A stretch of DNA of 64,000 nucleotides from positions 341,067 to 405,066 of the forward strand of contig NZ_LT727810.1 in assembly GCF_900162665.1 (NCBI RefSeq), given 5' to 3'. The translations under genes and the position numbers were made by a program. Below, in pieces: positions 8,822-17,315 of this stretch; position 1 is the first letter of the stretch, and each line of letters starts with the position of its first letter. Source of the stretch: Oceanobacillus sojae. GTDB lineage: Bacteria; Bacillota; Bacilli; Bacillales; Amphibacillaceae. Under the pieces are notes generated by a model. The model was not told the origin of the DNA. It did not search any database and was given only the letters and a program-made list of their open reading frames with translations.

Positions 8822-9493
8822 ATACATGTTGCTTATAAATGGTTCTGACTAAGTATGAAAGAAAGGACCGATATAAAACTTTGAAGAAAACGTATTAAAT
8901 TGATTCTATGTATGAATAAAAAGCTCCTCACCTCAGTATTTTTATCGCAGTGTAACTGGCTATAATATCCCCACTTTAAGAATAGAGAAAAAATCGAGAA
9001 ACACCTAAGTGGGATAGCCAATAATAACCTAATTGGTTCCTTGGATAGTGGGGGTGAACAAGAACTCCCCCACTTATTAATTTTTACTTTATAAACGATC
9101 CTATAGGTTTTCAAAAATTTCTAAATTCTGCTTCTTAAATCCCAATAAGTTAAGTCGCAAATAAGGAAGTATATCTGTATGTCTTGTATAATGGAAGATG
9201 AAAAATACTTTAAAAATAGGCTATACTGCCACTATAATTATCACAGAATTATTAATTTAAAATCTAATATTTTTACTTCAAATCGTCAAATATATTATGT
9301 GAACACTTCTAAAATAAATTTCTTAATAAATTTATTTTACGATTTTAAAATCCATTATAGACACTCCAAATATCCTTTCTGGCTTAATTTCTTATACTTG
9401 AATTTTGTCTTATAACAAAAATATAAATTGAAAGAATTATTTTAGGAGCAAAGTTTAGAAGTACATTTTACGATAAGAATACTGGAGGAATCT
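8822..9493. other. Long intergenic region with paired inverted repeats
   Basis: No convincing gene lies in these about 670 bp. A short ATG frame at 9179-9415 lacks a ribosome binding site and encodes A/T-driven, low-complexity residues. The segment 8957-9074 is rich in complementary boxes. TGGCTAT (8957-8963) plus CCCACTT (8970-8976) pair with AAGTGGGATAGCCA (9007-9020). AGTGGGGG (9047-9054) pairs with CCCCCACT (9067-9074), followed by a T-rich tail. The second hairpin could terminate the upstream operon. The whole resembles IS200/IS605-type right ends, but this is not proven. Confidence 0.5.
9047..9090 (+). terminator. Candidate terminator after the catabolic operon
   Basis: The 8-bp G/C-rich stem AGTGGGGG / CCCCCACT has a 12-nt loop and is followed by TATTAATTTTTACTTT. 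It lies about 225 bp after the alcohol dehydrogenase stop. Confidence 0.5.
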
Positions 9494-10492
9494 ATGGTTA
9501 CTATTAAAGATATAGCAAAATTAGCAAACGTTTCAACGGCTACTGTTTCGTATGTGTTAAATAACACCAGGCCAGTCCATCCCGATAAGGAAAAAAAAGT
9601 AAGAGAAGCAATTAAGGAATTAAATTATGTCCCTAATTCAGCAGCCCGTGGACTACGTTCTAAAAAGAATCAAACTATAGGCTTGGTAATAACGGATATT
9701 ACTAATCCCTTTTATCCTAATTTAGCAAAAGGGTGTCAGGAAGTTTTGAAACAAAATGATTATACTTTGATGATGTATAATTCGGATGAACAGCATGATC
9801 AAATCTCTAACGTAGTAAGACATGTAAGAGAAGGGAAATTGGATGGAATTATTCTAGCAAATTTAGTAACTACAGATATAGATAATCTTAAAGCTTTAAA
9901 TGAATTAAATTTCCCGACAGTGATTGTCCACAGAAATTTAAAAAATATAAATATGGATTCTGTAGTAGTAGATAATTATTCTGGAGCACATGCAGGCACT
10001 GAACATTTAATCGGATTGGGACATAAAAATATAATTTTTTTCCAGGGGATCAATGAATCTCCTGTTACTATTGAACGGAAAAACGGGTATATAGATGCAA
10101 TGAAAACGAATGGACTTGAGCCTTGTATTAAAGAGGGAAAAGGAAGCTATCAAGCAAGCTACTCTCAAACATTAAAATTAATAAATGATGAAAGTCAAAA
10201 AAACCCAACTGCTATATTTGCTTCTTCTGATATTATGGCATTTGGAGTAATGGATGCAGTAAAAACGCAAGGGTTGTCTGTTCCTGAAGATATATCAGTA
10301 ATAGGTTATGATGATCTTTTTATGTCTTCTTGGAATTCCATCCAACTAACAACAGTTCGTGTTCCTACATTTGAATTGGGAAAGCAGGCTGCGAGGTTAT
10401 TATTAAGGAAGATGAATAATGATAGTGAGAAAAAAAATCATTTAGTGCTTCAAACAGAGCTCATAATTAGAAAAACGTGTAATCCTCTATAA
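9494..10492 (+). CDS. LacI/GalR-family transcriptional regulator of the cluster
   Basis: The 332-residue regulator has an N-terminal helix-turn-helix (TIKDIAKLANVSTATVSYVLNN), the hinge helix YVPNSAARGLRSKK and a sugar-binding-type effector domain (IGLVITDITNPFYP, FASSDIMAFGVMDAV, ISVIGYDDLFMSSW). ATG 9494 follows CTGGAGG with good spacing. The likely targets are the two palindromes at 437-452 and 515-536, since the hinge and reading helices are of the CG-centred operator type. GH88 follows 38 bp downstream, so both may be cotranscribed. The inducer is unknown. Confidence 0.9.
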   Translation: MVTIKDIAKLANVSTATVSYVLNNTRPVHPDKEKKVREAIKELNYVPNSAARGLRSKKNQTIGLVITDITNPFYPNLAKGCQEVLKQNDYTLMMYNSDEQHDQISNVVRHVREGKLDGIILANLVTTDIDNLKALNELNFPTVIVHRNLKNINMDSVVVDNYSGAHAGTEHLIGLGHKNIIFFQGINESPVTIERKNGYIDAMKTNGLEPCIKEGKGSYQASYSQTLKLINDESQKNPTAIFASSDIMAFGVMDAVKTQGLSVPEDISVIGYDDLFMSSWNSIQLTTVRVPTFELGKQAARLLLRKMNNDSEKKNHLVLQTELIIRKTCNPL

Positions 10493-10529
10493 TCAAACCA
10501 TCTTCATTACTAAGTGGAAGGGTGAAATA

Positions 10530-11660
10530 ATGGATTTTTTTTCAGCGTATGAAAAAGGATTAGAAAAAGTAAAATATCTAAATGATAATTTAAATGGTGA
10601 ATTCCCTCATATCACACAAAATGGACAATGGCTTACAAATACAGAAGGACATTGGACCGGGGGGTTCTGGACAGGGTTATTATGGTTGAACTTTTTAAAT
10701 GAGAAAAAGGAAAATTTAAAAGAAAAAGAAGGCCAAGAAATTTGTGATCAGATTATGAAACTTGCTGTACGTATGAATGATAATAAGACGCATGATATGG
10801 GATTTATTTTTGGACCAAGTTGTGTATTAGGAAATAGTATTGAAACTAATGAAAGTTTTGTTGAGATGGCCTTAGCAGGTGCAAATAACATGCTGGATCT
10901 TTATGAAGAAAGGGTAGGTCTAGTTCTTGCGTGGGATGAACCGAATTATGAAGGGGTTGCTATTGTTGACACAATAATGAATGCTCCACTATTATCTTGG
11001 GCAGCACAACAAACTGGAGATGAAAAATTTTCTGATACTGCTATGCGTTTAGCTGACTCTATCCAGAAATATCATATTAGGCCTGATTATTCCGTATACC
11101 ATGTAGTCAGATGGGATACAGATACTTTTGAAATTGCGGAAAGGTCAACACATCAAGGTTATTCAGCCGATACTTGCTGGTCTCGGGGGCAAGCGTGGGC
11201 GCTTTATGGTTTTTCCAATATGTATCGTTATACAGGAAAACAAGAGTATTTGGAAACATCCGAAAAACTTGCTGAATATTATTGGAATCATATAGATACT
11301 AATACAAAGCTTCCGAGATGGGACTTCACTTTTAAAGATAATGATACAGAGCCAATTGATGCGGCTGCCTCGTCTATTGCAGCATCAGGACTAATGTTAT
11401 TATCAAAAATGTTAAAAGAAATTAATCCAAATAGAGCAGAAATTTGGCGAGAAAGAAGCAAGTCGATTCTTTATTCTATGATTGAGCACTGCCTGTATAA
11501 TGATTTAGATAATTATGGGATTATAAGAAAGGCAACTATTGATAAACCCCGAAATTCTGGTGTGAGCGAATCAGCTATGTATGGCGATTATTATTTTATG
11601 GAGGCTCTCTATCGTCATTTAAACGAAGACAATGATGCGAGTGTAAAAATACTGTATTAA
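10530..11660 (+). CDS. GH88-family unsaturated uronyl hydrolase
   Basis: The 376-residue protein has the (alpha/alpha)6-barrel pattern of glycoside hydrolase family 88. It has no signal peptide and so acts in the cytoplasm. NTEGHWTGGFWTGLLWL lies near the N terminus. The two key aspartates appear as Asp89 in KTHDMGFIF and Asp147 in AIVDTIMNAPLL, matching Asp88/Asp149 of the Bacillus unsaturated glucuronyl hydrolase. The family removes 4,5-unsaturated uronate from the non-reducing end of lyase-made oligosaccharides by hydration. The free unsaturated uronate normally funnels to KDG, for which kinase and aldolase genes lie at 18.9-20.6 kb. No polysaccharide lyase gene is in the window. Confidence 0.88.
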   Translation: MDFFSAYEKGLEKVKYLNDNLNGEFPHITQNGQWLTNTEGHWTGGFWTGLLWLNFLNEKKENLKEKEGQEICDQIMKLAVRMNDNKTHDMGFIFGPSCVLGNSIETNESFVEMALAGANNMLDLYEERVGLVLAWDEPNYEGVAIVDTIMNAPLLSWAAQQTGDEKFSDTAMRLADSIQKYHIRPDYSVYHVVRWDTDTFEIAERSTHQGYSADTCWSRGQAWALYGFSNMYRYTGKQEYLETSEKLAEYYWNHIDTNTKLPRWDFTFKDNDTEPIDAAASSIAASGLMLLSKMLKEINPNRAEIWRERSKSILYSMIEHCLYNDLDNYGIIRKATIDKPRNSGVSESAMYGDYYFMEALYRHLNEDNDASVKILY

Positions 11661-11727
11661 ATTTTTGACTTGTAGATAATATAGTCTTTAACTAAGCAGT
11701 ATTTCTGTAGAAAATACAATAAAACAC

Positions 11728-11818
11728 CATAGAAAAGAGGTTTAGGGGGCATCTTCTTAAGTTTAGTTAAAGCAAAACTTAATTTTAAAGATGACTTTCC
11801 GCTAACCTCCTTTTTATG
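11728..11818. repeat. Nested imperfect hairpin element between convergent genes
   Basis: Three nested inverted pairs fold about 90 nt: an imperfect outer arm (11728-11744 with 11802-11818), CATCTT with AAGATG (11750-11755 / 11788-11793) and TTAAGTTT with AAACTTAA (11757-11764 / 11775-11782). It separates GH88 (+) from polyphosphate kinase (-). It may act as a bidirectional terminator or be a small palindromic repeat element. Confidence 0.55.
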
Positions 11819-11860
11819 TGCTATTATAACATAAAATAATTGTTAATTATATTGCGTCAA

Positions 11861-13948
11861 TCAAAATTGCACAAAAGCATCCATCGCCTGCTCAAATAAC
11901 TTTAATTGGCTGTTTAACATACTATTATCATTAGAGATAACATAAGAATACGTCCCGTCATTTGCCTGCTCCCTTGCTTTTACAGAATCATGCAGCATTA
12001 AATCCAGTATAGAGGAAATACGTTCCTTAATACGTCTTTCAAAAATGGGGAACATGAGCTCCACACGTTTAACCATATTTCGTGTCATTAAATCTGCAGA
12101 GGACAAGAACATGTTCATTTCACCATTATGATGGAAATAATAAACCCGGCTATGCTCCAAAAAGCGGCCGACAATACTGATTACACGAATCTTCTCGCTT
12201 ATATCCGGAATACCGGGGCGCAGACAGCATATCCCCCGGACAATCAGATCGATTTGAACACCGGCACGAGAGGCTTCATAAAGCTTTTTGATTAAGGTTT
12301 TATCGGTTAGAGAGTTCATTTTAGCAATTATCCGGCCATTATTAAACTGCTTGTGAAACTGAATCTCCCGGTCGATATATTCCAATAAATCATTACGGAT
12401 ATCAAATGGGGCCATGGAAAAATGGTGAAAAGCAGGCTTCTCTGTATAACCGCTTAAATAATTAAAAAAATTTGTCGCATCAACACCAAATTTTCTTTTT
12501 GCGGTTAAATAAGACATATCGGTATAAAATTTGGCGGTTTGATCATTATAATTTCCAGTCCCGAGGTGGACGAAACCTTCAATCCGGTTATCCTGTTTAC
12601 GGACAATTAATGTAATTTTACTATGCGTTTTCAAAGAAATCATTCCATAGATAACATGACAGCCGGCTATTTCTAATTGTTTGGCCCATTCTACATTGTT
12701 TGCCTCATCAAATCGCGCTTTTAATTCCACCAGAACCGTTACTTGTTTTCCGTTCTCAGCAGCACGCTTTAAGCTGGCAATAATCGGAGAATCCCCGCTG
12801 ACACGATAGAGTGTCTGCTTAATTGCCAGCACTTTCGGATCATCTGCAGCTTCTCGCATAAGATCAACAATCGGCTCAAACGATTCGTATGGATGATGGA
12901 GAAAGAGATCTCTTTTTCTGACTGCTTCGAATACAGTCTCGTCTTCGTGAATATCTTGAGCAGGCTGTGGGATGAAGGTTTCATAAACAAGCTGCTCATA
13001 GTCATGCTTTACTTGATTGTAGAAATCATTTAAACATGTTAAATCAAGCGGACCATCAACAATGTACAAATCCTTTTCATGAATTTCCAGCTCGTGAAGC
13101 AAAAACGAGGTAATATTTGGATCCTGTTCTATCCTGTTTATTTCAAGGCGGACAGCCGCTCCAAATTTTCGCTTTTTCAACTCTTTTTCAATTTCCTTCA
13201 ATAAATCATGCGCGCTGTCTTCATGAATATTCATATCTGCATTTCTGGTAATACGGAAAATGCTTGTCGAAATGACGCGGTATCCTTTAAAAAGCTTATG
13301 AATAAAATAGCGTATGACATCCTCTAATAAAACATAATGGTGATGTACATCATCAATTCGAATAAACCGTTCTAATAAAGCAGGGACCTGAACAATAGCT
13401 GTTTTTTTATGGATCTGCTCTTGTTCATACGCATCTTCTAATTGAACGGTAAGGTTTAAGGATTTATTTAACAGCATTGGAAAAGCACGGTAGGCATCGA
13501 TTGCCATCGGGGTAAGAATTGGATAAACCTGCTCATCAAAATATAGCTCAAGAGAATATATTGCTTCTGCGGCTAAATCAGCTATTTGAAAAAATTGAAT
13601 CTGTTCTTCTTCTAATTGATTCTGTAATTGTTTATACAGTCGATATTGCTGTTCTACTAAATCATGATTAAAGGATGCGATGGCAGAAAGCTGCTGCTTT
13701 GGGGTGAGATTTGATTTATTATCGGGGCGGTTAAATCCTGCCTTTACCTGATCCTTTAAGCCGGCTACACGAACCATAAAGAACTCATCCAGGTTTGAGG
13801 AAAAGATAGATAAAAATCGCAGCCTTTCAAGTAATGGATTGCCTGAATCAGCTGCTTCTTCTAATACACGTTTATTAAATGAGAGCCAGCTCAGCTCCCT
13901 GTTATTGTAAGAGGCAGGGGAGCTGGCGGATTTTGTATGTTGACCCAT
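11861..13948 (-). CDS. ppk1: Polyphosphate kinase 1
   Basis: The 695-residue enzyme reversibly transfers the gamma-phosphate of ATP to inorganic polyphosphate. The N-terminal PP-kinase domain opens with NRELSWLSFNKRVLEEA. The two phospholipase-D-like C-terminal domains carry the active-site histidines His442 (LKTHSKITLI) and His599 (FLEHSRVYYF), equivalent to His435 and His592 of the E. coli enzyme. ALKQTLYRVSG-like and ELKARFDEANN motifs are present. Length is normal. It lies 150 bp downstream of the exopolyphosphatase gene on the same strand, so synthesis and breakdown of polyphosphate are genetically linked. Confidence 0.95.
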   Translation of the reverse strand: MGQHTKSASSPASYNNRELSWLSFNKRVLEEAADSGNPLLERLRFLSIFSSNLDEFFMVRVAGLKDQVKAGFNRPDNKSNLTPKQQLSAIASFNHDLVEQQYRLYKQLQNQLEEEQIQFFQIADLAAEAIYSLELYFDEQVYPILTPMAIDAYRAFPMLLNKSLNLTVQLEDAYEQEQIHKKTAIVQVPALLERFIRIDDVHHHYVLLEDVIRYFIHKLFKGYRVISTSIFRITRNADMNIHEDSAHDLLKEIEKELKKRKFGAAVRLEINRIEQDPNITSFLLHELEIHEKDLYIVDGPLDLTCLNDFYNQVKHDYEQLVYETFIPQPAQDIHEDETVFEAVRKRDLFLHHPYESFEPIVDLMREAADDPKVLAIKQTLYRVSGDSPIIASLKRAAENGKQVTVLVELKARFDEANNVEWAKQLEIAGCHVIYGMISLKTHSKITLIVRKQDNRIEGFVHLGTGNYNDQTAKFYTDMSYLTAKRKFGVDATNFFNYLSGYTEKPAFHHFSMAPFDIRNDLLEYIDREIQFHKQFNNGRIIAKMNSLTDKTLIKKLYEASRAGVQIDLIVRGICCLRPGIPDISEKIRVISIVGRFLEHSRVYYFHHNGEMNMFLSSADLMTRNMVKRVELMFPIFERRIKERISSILDLMLHDSVKAREQANDGTYSYVISNDNSMLNSQLKLFEQAMDAFVQF

Positions 13949-14098
13949 AGAACACCATCCCTTTTATAGTCCTATAAATATCATAAGCTTCCTCTATACA
14001 AAGTATGTTAAAGTGGTGTAAAATTTGTGTGAACATTCAAGGGTAACAAGAACGATTTGAGCAAACAACTCCTCATTAAATAAATACATTCCGTTTCA

Positions 14099-15625
14099 CT
14101 ATAAAGTAATAAATTCTAACGCTGCAGTCTTTCCCATTGCTTTTTCCAGATGTTTTTTCTGCTTTTCAGCCTGATACTCTTCCGGCAGCGCATTTGCTTT
14201 TGTGTATATTTGAATAATGACATTCTTTTTCTTTAATTTAAATTCAATCCTGTCTACGATTTGTCTTCTTGTAGCGTCCAGGCAGTAGGTGAATTTTAAT
14301 AAGGAACCCAGCTCCAACAGCTTTTTCCGCTCATCTTTTAAAAACCATGACTTGTATGGCTGAATGAATTGATTAAAAACGGTTTTGTTCTTAAACGAAG
14401 CAACAAGTGCAAGCTTTACGCGTTCCCGATGCTCCAATCCGTCAATAGTACGATTGGCAAGGAGATAGAAAGTATGCTGGGGACTTGATTCGGAATCAAT
14501 ATATTCACCAAGATTAAATAAAAAACTCGCCATTGTAAGCAGCTTCCGGTCCTGCTTGTCTAAATGAATAAGTCCATTCTCTTTGCAAAAATCAAATACC
14601 TGCTCGGTTAAATTTTGCACATGCTTAATATGTTTACGATTCAAACCATAATCATTTACGAGCTCTTGTATACTTTCTTCCAGGACATTTGGATAGAGCG
14701 AGGAATCAGATGCCTTTGCTAAATGTTCATATAAAACCCCATCCCGTAATCCTTTGCGGCTTAATACCAAGCTTTCCGCCTGGACAGTCTGATAGAGACA
14801 GTGAAAGACTTCGATCGCCGGAATGATGATATCTGCCCTATCTTTAGAAAGTCCTTCTACTTTGGCTAATTTAGCCGGCTTTAATGATGTCAAATAATTA
14901 CTTACTTCCATAATATCCTTTTGAAACATCTGATACTCATGCAGACCTGCCAAAGGATAAGATTCCAGATTTTGATGAATTTGAGCCAGATTTCGTGCAC
15001 TTCCGCCGATTGCAATTAATTTCACTTCTCTGTTTTTAAGCCATGGAAGTGTTGCAAATTGTTCTTTTAAATATTGACGGAGTGATGTGAGTTCTTCTGC
15101 AGTCGGAATGGACTTTTTAAAGAAATCCTTTAAGGTAAGCGCACCAAAAGGAAAACTGTGCGATTCCTTTAATTCACGATTTTCAAAATAGGTAACCTCG
15201 GTACTGCCACCGCCAATATCTACCGTAATTCCTTCTGTCAGTGAGGTGGAATGGATAACTGCCAGGTAACCATAGTAGGCTTCTTCATCTTCACTTAGAA
15301 TTCGGATATTTAATCCTGTTTTCTGTACAATTTGTGTTTCAATTTCTTTTTTATTCACGGCTTGCCTGATAGCAGCAGTAGCTGCACAAACGGTGTCCTG
15401 TAATGTATAGGTGGCCAACACTTCCTGAAAACTTTTCAGAGTATCTATTAAACGGTCAATTCCGGCTTGATTTAATGTATTATCTTCTTCTAAAAAGGTC
15501 CGCAGCCTGGAGGAGGCTTTGACGTTCTCTATTTCTTTCAGACGGTTGCACTTTGTTTTTTCATAAATAACTAAACGCATTGTGTTAGAACCAATATCAA
15601 TAATGGCGTAGTTTTGTTTCTTCAT
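14099..15625 (-). CDS. ppx: Exopolyphosphatase / guanosine pentaphosphate phosphatase family (Ppx/GppA)
   Basis: The 508-residue protein has the ASKHA phosphatase core: IIDIGSNTMRLVIYE, CAATAAIRQA, LSEDEEAYYGYLA, TVDIGGGSTEV and LIAIGGSARNLA. It has a longer C-terminal HD-like helical domain, as in the bigger Ppx forms. It would release phosphate from polyphosphate ends. Start is ATG behind AAGGAGG. It is the first gene of a ppx-ppk1 pair, divergent from a small Gly/Pro-rich protein gene. Confidence 0.92.
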   Translation of the reverse strand: MKKQNYAIIDIGSNTMRLVIYEKTKCNRLKEIENVKASSRLRTFLEEDNTLNQAGIDRLIDTLKSFQEVLATYTLQDTVCAATAAIRQAVNKKEIETQIVQKTGLNIRILSEDEEAYYGYLAVIHSTSLTEGITVDIGGGSTEVTYFENRELKESHSFPFGALTLKDFFKKSIPTAEELTSLRQYLKEQFATLPWLKNREVKLIAIGGSARNLAQIHQNLESYPLAGLHEYQMFQKDIMEVSNYLTSLKPAKLAKVEGLSKDRADIIIPAIEVFHCLYQTVQAESLVLSRKGLRDGVLYEHLAKASDSSLYPNVLEESIQELVNDYGLNRKHIKHVQNLTEQVFDFCKENGLIHLDKQDRKLLTMASFLFNLGEYIDSESSPQHTFYLLANRTIDGLEHRERVKLALVASFKNKTVFNQFIQPYKSWFLKDERKKLLELGSLLKFTYCLDATRRQIVDRIEFKLKKKNVIIQIYTKANALPEEYQAEKQKKHLEKAMGKTAALEFITL

Positions 15626-15735
15626 TTTACCGCCTCCTTGTTTTCATCTCTTCTTTTTTTCAGTGTATCATATTTTTTAGCGGAAAAAGTCTAAAAGGAA
15701 GTATTATTATCAGAAAAGAGAAAATAATTTGATTA

Positions 15736-15761
15736 TCATTTTCTGGGTGAATGCATATCAT
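15736..15761 (+). promoter_or_regulatory. Upstream box shared by two paralogous small genes
   Basis: TCATTTTCTGGGT (15736-15748), a 5-bp spacer, then CATATCAT (15754-15761). The same 13-mer with the same spacing to a CATA box lies at 17252-17277 before the paralogous gene. The CATA half resembles the -10 of mother-cell sporulation sigma factors (sigma-E CATACAnT). The spacing is not canonical, so this remains a candidate. Confidence 0.4.
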
Positions 15762-15797
15762 GGTAGGAAGCAATCTGGAGAGGAGTGTAGTAATAGA

Positions 15798-16082
15798 ATG
15801 AATGACATAAATTTACATCCAGGAAATCAGCAGGGAATATATCCAAATGAATTTTATAACGATGGCGGATTTAATAATCACATATATAATTATGATACAA
15901 GACGTCCATTTTATCATCATGGTCCAGGGCCGTTTTTTGGCAATCCTGTCTTTGGATTTGGGGTTCCGTTTCTGGGAGGGCTGGCAACAGGATTGTTACT
16001 TGACGGCGCAGGAGGACCACCGCCATTTTACCCGTACCCTCCATATTATCCGTATCCGCCGTATGGTTATTATCCTTATTGA
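15798..16082 (+). CDS. Small Gly/Pro/Tyr-rich protein, paralogue of 17316 gene
   Basis: ATG 15798, behind GGAGAGGAGTG, gives 94 residues; an earlier in-frame ATT/ATG extension has no ribosome binding site. Residues about 40-70 read FGNPVFGFGVPFLGGLATG then LLLD. The C terminus is a run of PY-type units (PPFYPYPPYY and similar). The GNPVFxxGxPFLGGxxTG block is shared with the protein at 17316. Composition resembles spore-coat or surface small proteins of Bacillaceae. The function is unknown. Confidence 0.7.
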   Translation: MNDINLHPGNQQGIYPNEFYNDGGFNNHIYNYDTRRPFYHHGPGPFFGNPVFGFGVPFLGGLATGLLLDGAGGPPPFYPYPPYYPYPPYGYYPY

Positions 16083-16102
16083 TAAAAAATTTATTTACTG
16101 AA

Positions 16103-16134
16103 AAGGTAAGCAGAAAATCTCTGCTTGCTTTTTA
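16103..16134 (+). terminator. Rho-independent terminator
   Basis: AAGCAGA (16108-16114) pairs with TCTGCTT (16120-16126), followed by GCTTTTTATG. It lies 25 bp after the stop of the Gly/Pro-rich gene. Confidence 0.65.
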
Positions 16135-16376
16135 TGTGAAAAAAGAGCCTGTGCAGTCTTTTGTGAGCTAAAGCTTTAAAAACGGACAAGCTTATTATTA
16201 CCTGATAATGAATAGTTTGTTAAATAATCAGAACCTGGAACCTGCTTCAACAATTTATAAAATGAAACAATATTCTTATATATTTTAAAATAATCGTTAC
16301 AACACCCTTCTGTCGATATATAATTAAGTAATAGCTTACAAAAAGCAGTCGATAAAAAATTCGGAAAGAAGGAAAA

Positions 16377-17135
16377 ATGCAGATGAATAGGAATGTATTT
16401 AAATCTTTCTTTGTTCTTCTTTGTCTTTGTCTGGCAATTGCCCCTTTTACCCTGACAAATGCTGAATCACAAGGTCAAGATTTGAATGATGGGGATAAGC
16501 TCATACTTGATGATGAATTAACAGGTAACGAAGAAATTGAACTTGATGATGAGAATATATTACCTGATGAATTTCCGGATGCAATTGAATTGTACTATGA
16601 AGATTTTGAAAGTGAAGAGGAATTAGAAGCAGAAGTAACCAAATTGCTTCATGATGAGTCGGTTTCAGGAGTTCAAGTTATATCTAAAAAAGAGACGATA
16701 GTATCGCCGCTAGCTGTCCGATTACCGGGGGTGTGGTATACACATGGTAATTCAAGAATACAATTTTTAAAGCGGAGTAACACATACGGGCCGGTAATTC
16801 ATAGCAATGCCAGTGATCCGGGAATAACGATGAATATGAATGATACCATTGATTATGCAGCTGCTTACTCCGGGGATTTTGGCTTAAATCCGCTAATAAT
16901 TTCAATGACGGTCGGATTTAATGTTACAGATTCTTATACTGTATCCTATTCGGGATCTTATACAGTCCCTGAAAAAGTAAACAATAAAGAGGTAGATAAT
17001 GTTCAGCTTAACTCAAAATTAGTATATCAAACGGATTCTTATACTGTTGTGAGTCCTGAATATCCAACCGGTAAGACAGGGATAGCTAAAAAGCCTGTTG
17101 GTATTTATTATCAGAAACAAATAACTTATAAGTAA
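16377..17135 (+). CDS. Secreted protein of unknown function
   Basis: The 252-residue product starts at ATG 16377, or perhaps at ATG 16383, which is better spaced from AGAAGG. It has a clear Sec signal peptide (KSFFVLLCLCLAIAPFTLTNAES). A very acidic segment (about residues 30-80, many D/E and a DDE-rich core) looks like a propeptide or spacer. The last about 140 residues are rich in S, T, Y and V in alternating patterns (VTDSYTVSYSGSYTVP), suggesting beta-strands. No cysteine pair, metal motif or known domain is evident. It lies between two paralogous Gly/Pro-rich genes. I do not recognise a family. Confidence 0.7.
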   Translation: MQMNRNVFKSFFVLLCLCLAIAPFTLTNAESQGQDLNDGDKLILDDELTGNEEIELDDENILPDEFPDAIELYYEDFESEEELEAEVTKLLHDESVSGVQVISKKETIVSPLAVRLPGVWYTHGNSRIQFLKRSNTYGPVIHSNASDPGITMNMNDTIDYAAAYSGDFGLNPLIISMTVGFNVTDSYTVSYSGSYTVPEKVNNKEVDNVQLNSKLVYQTDSYTVVSPEYPTGKTGIAKKPVGIYYQKQITYK

Positions 17136-17144
17136 TTAATATTT

Positions 17145-17172
17145 TAAGGCTGCCTCTGGCAGTTTTTATTTT
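17145..17172 (+). terminator. Rho-independent terminator
   Basis: CTGCC-TCT-GGCAG hairpin at 17150-17162 followed by TTTTTATTTT, directly after the secreted-protein gene. Confidence 0.7.
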
Positions 17173-17251
17173 GCCTAAATATAGAAGGTTTCTTTCTGTT
17201 TATTTCTAATGATAATCAACTTTCTTCTTCGCATGACACAATCAAGCCCAT

Positions 17252-17277
17252 TCATTTTCTGGGTAAACACATACACT
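17252..17277 (+). promoter_or_regulatory. Upstream box of the second paralogue
   Basis: TCATTTTCTGGGT (17252-17264), 5 bp, CATACACT (17270-17277). It matches the box at 15736-15761. CATACACT fits the sigma-E -10 consensus CATACAnT. The upstream TCATTTT is close to the sigma-E -35, but the 11-bp spacer is short. Confidence 0.4.
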
Positions 17278-17315
17278 GATAGCGGATTGAATAAAAAGAG
17301 AGGAGTGAGCATGAA

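Noticed and set aside
8833-9114. 93-residue minus-strand frame
   Set aside because: Overlaps the inverted-repeat region and has no start signal.
9179-9415. 78-residue open frame
   Set aside because: No ribosome site; residues follow A/T bias, no family pattern.
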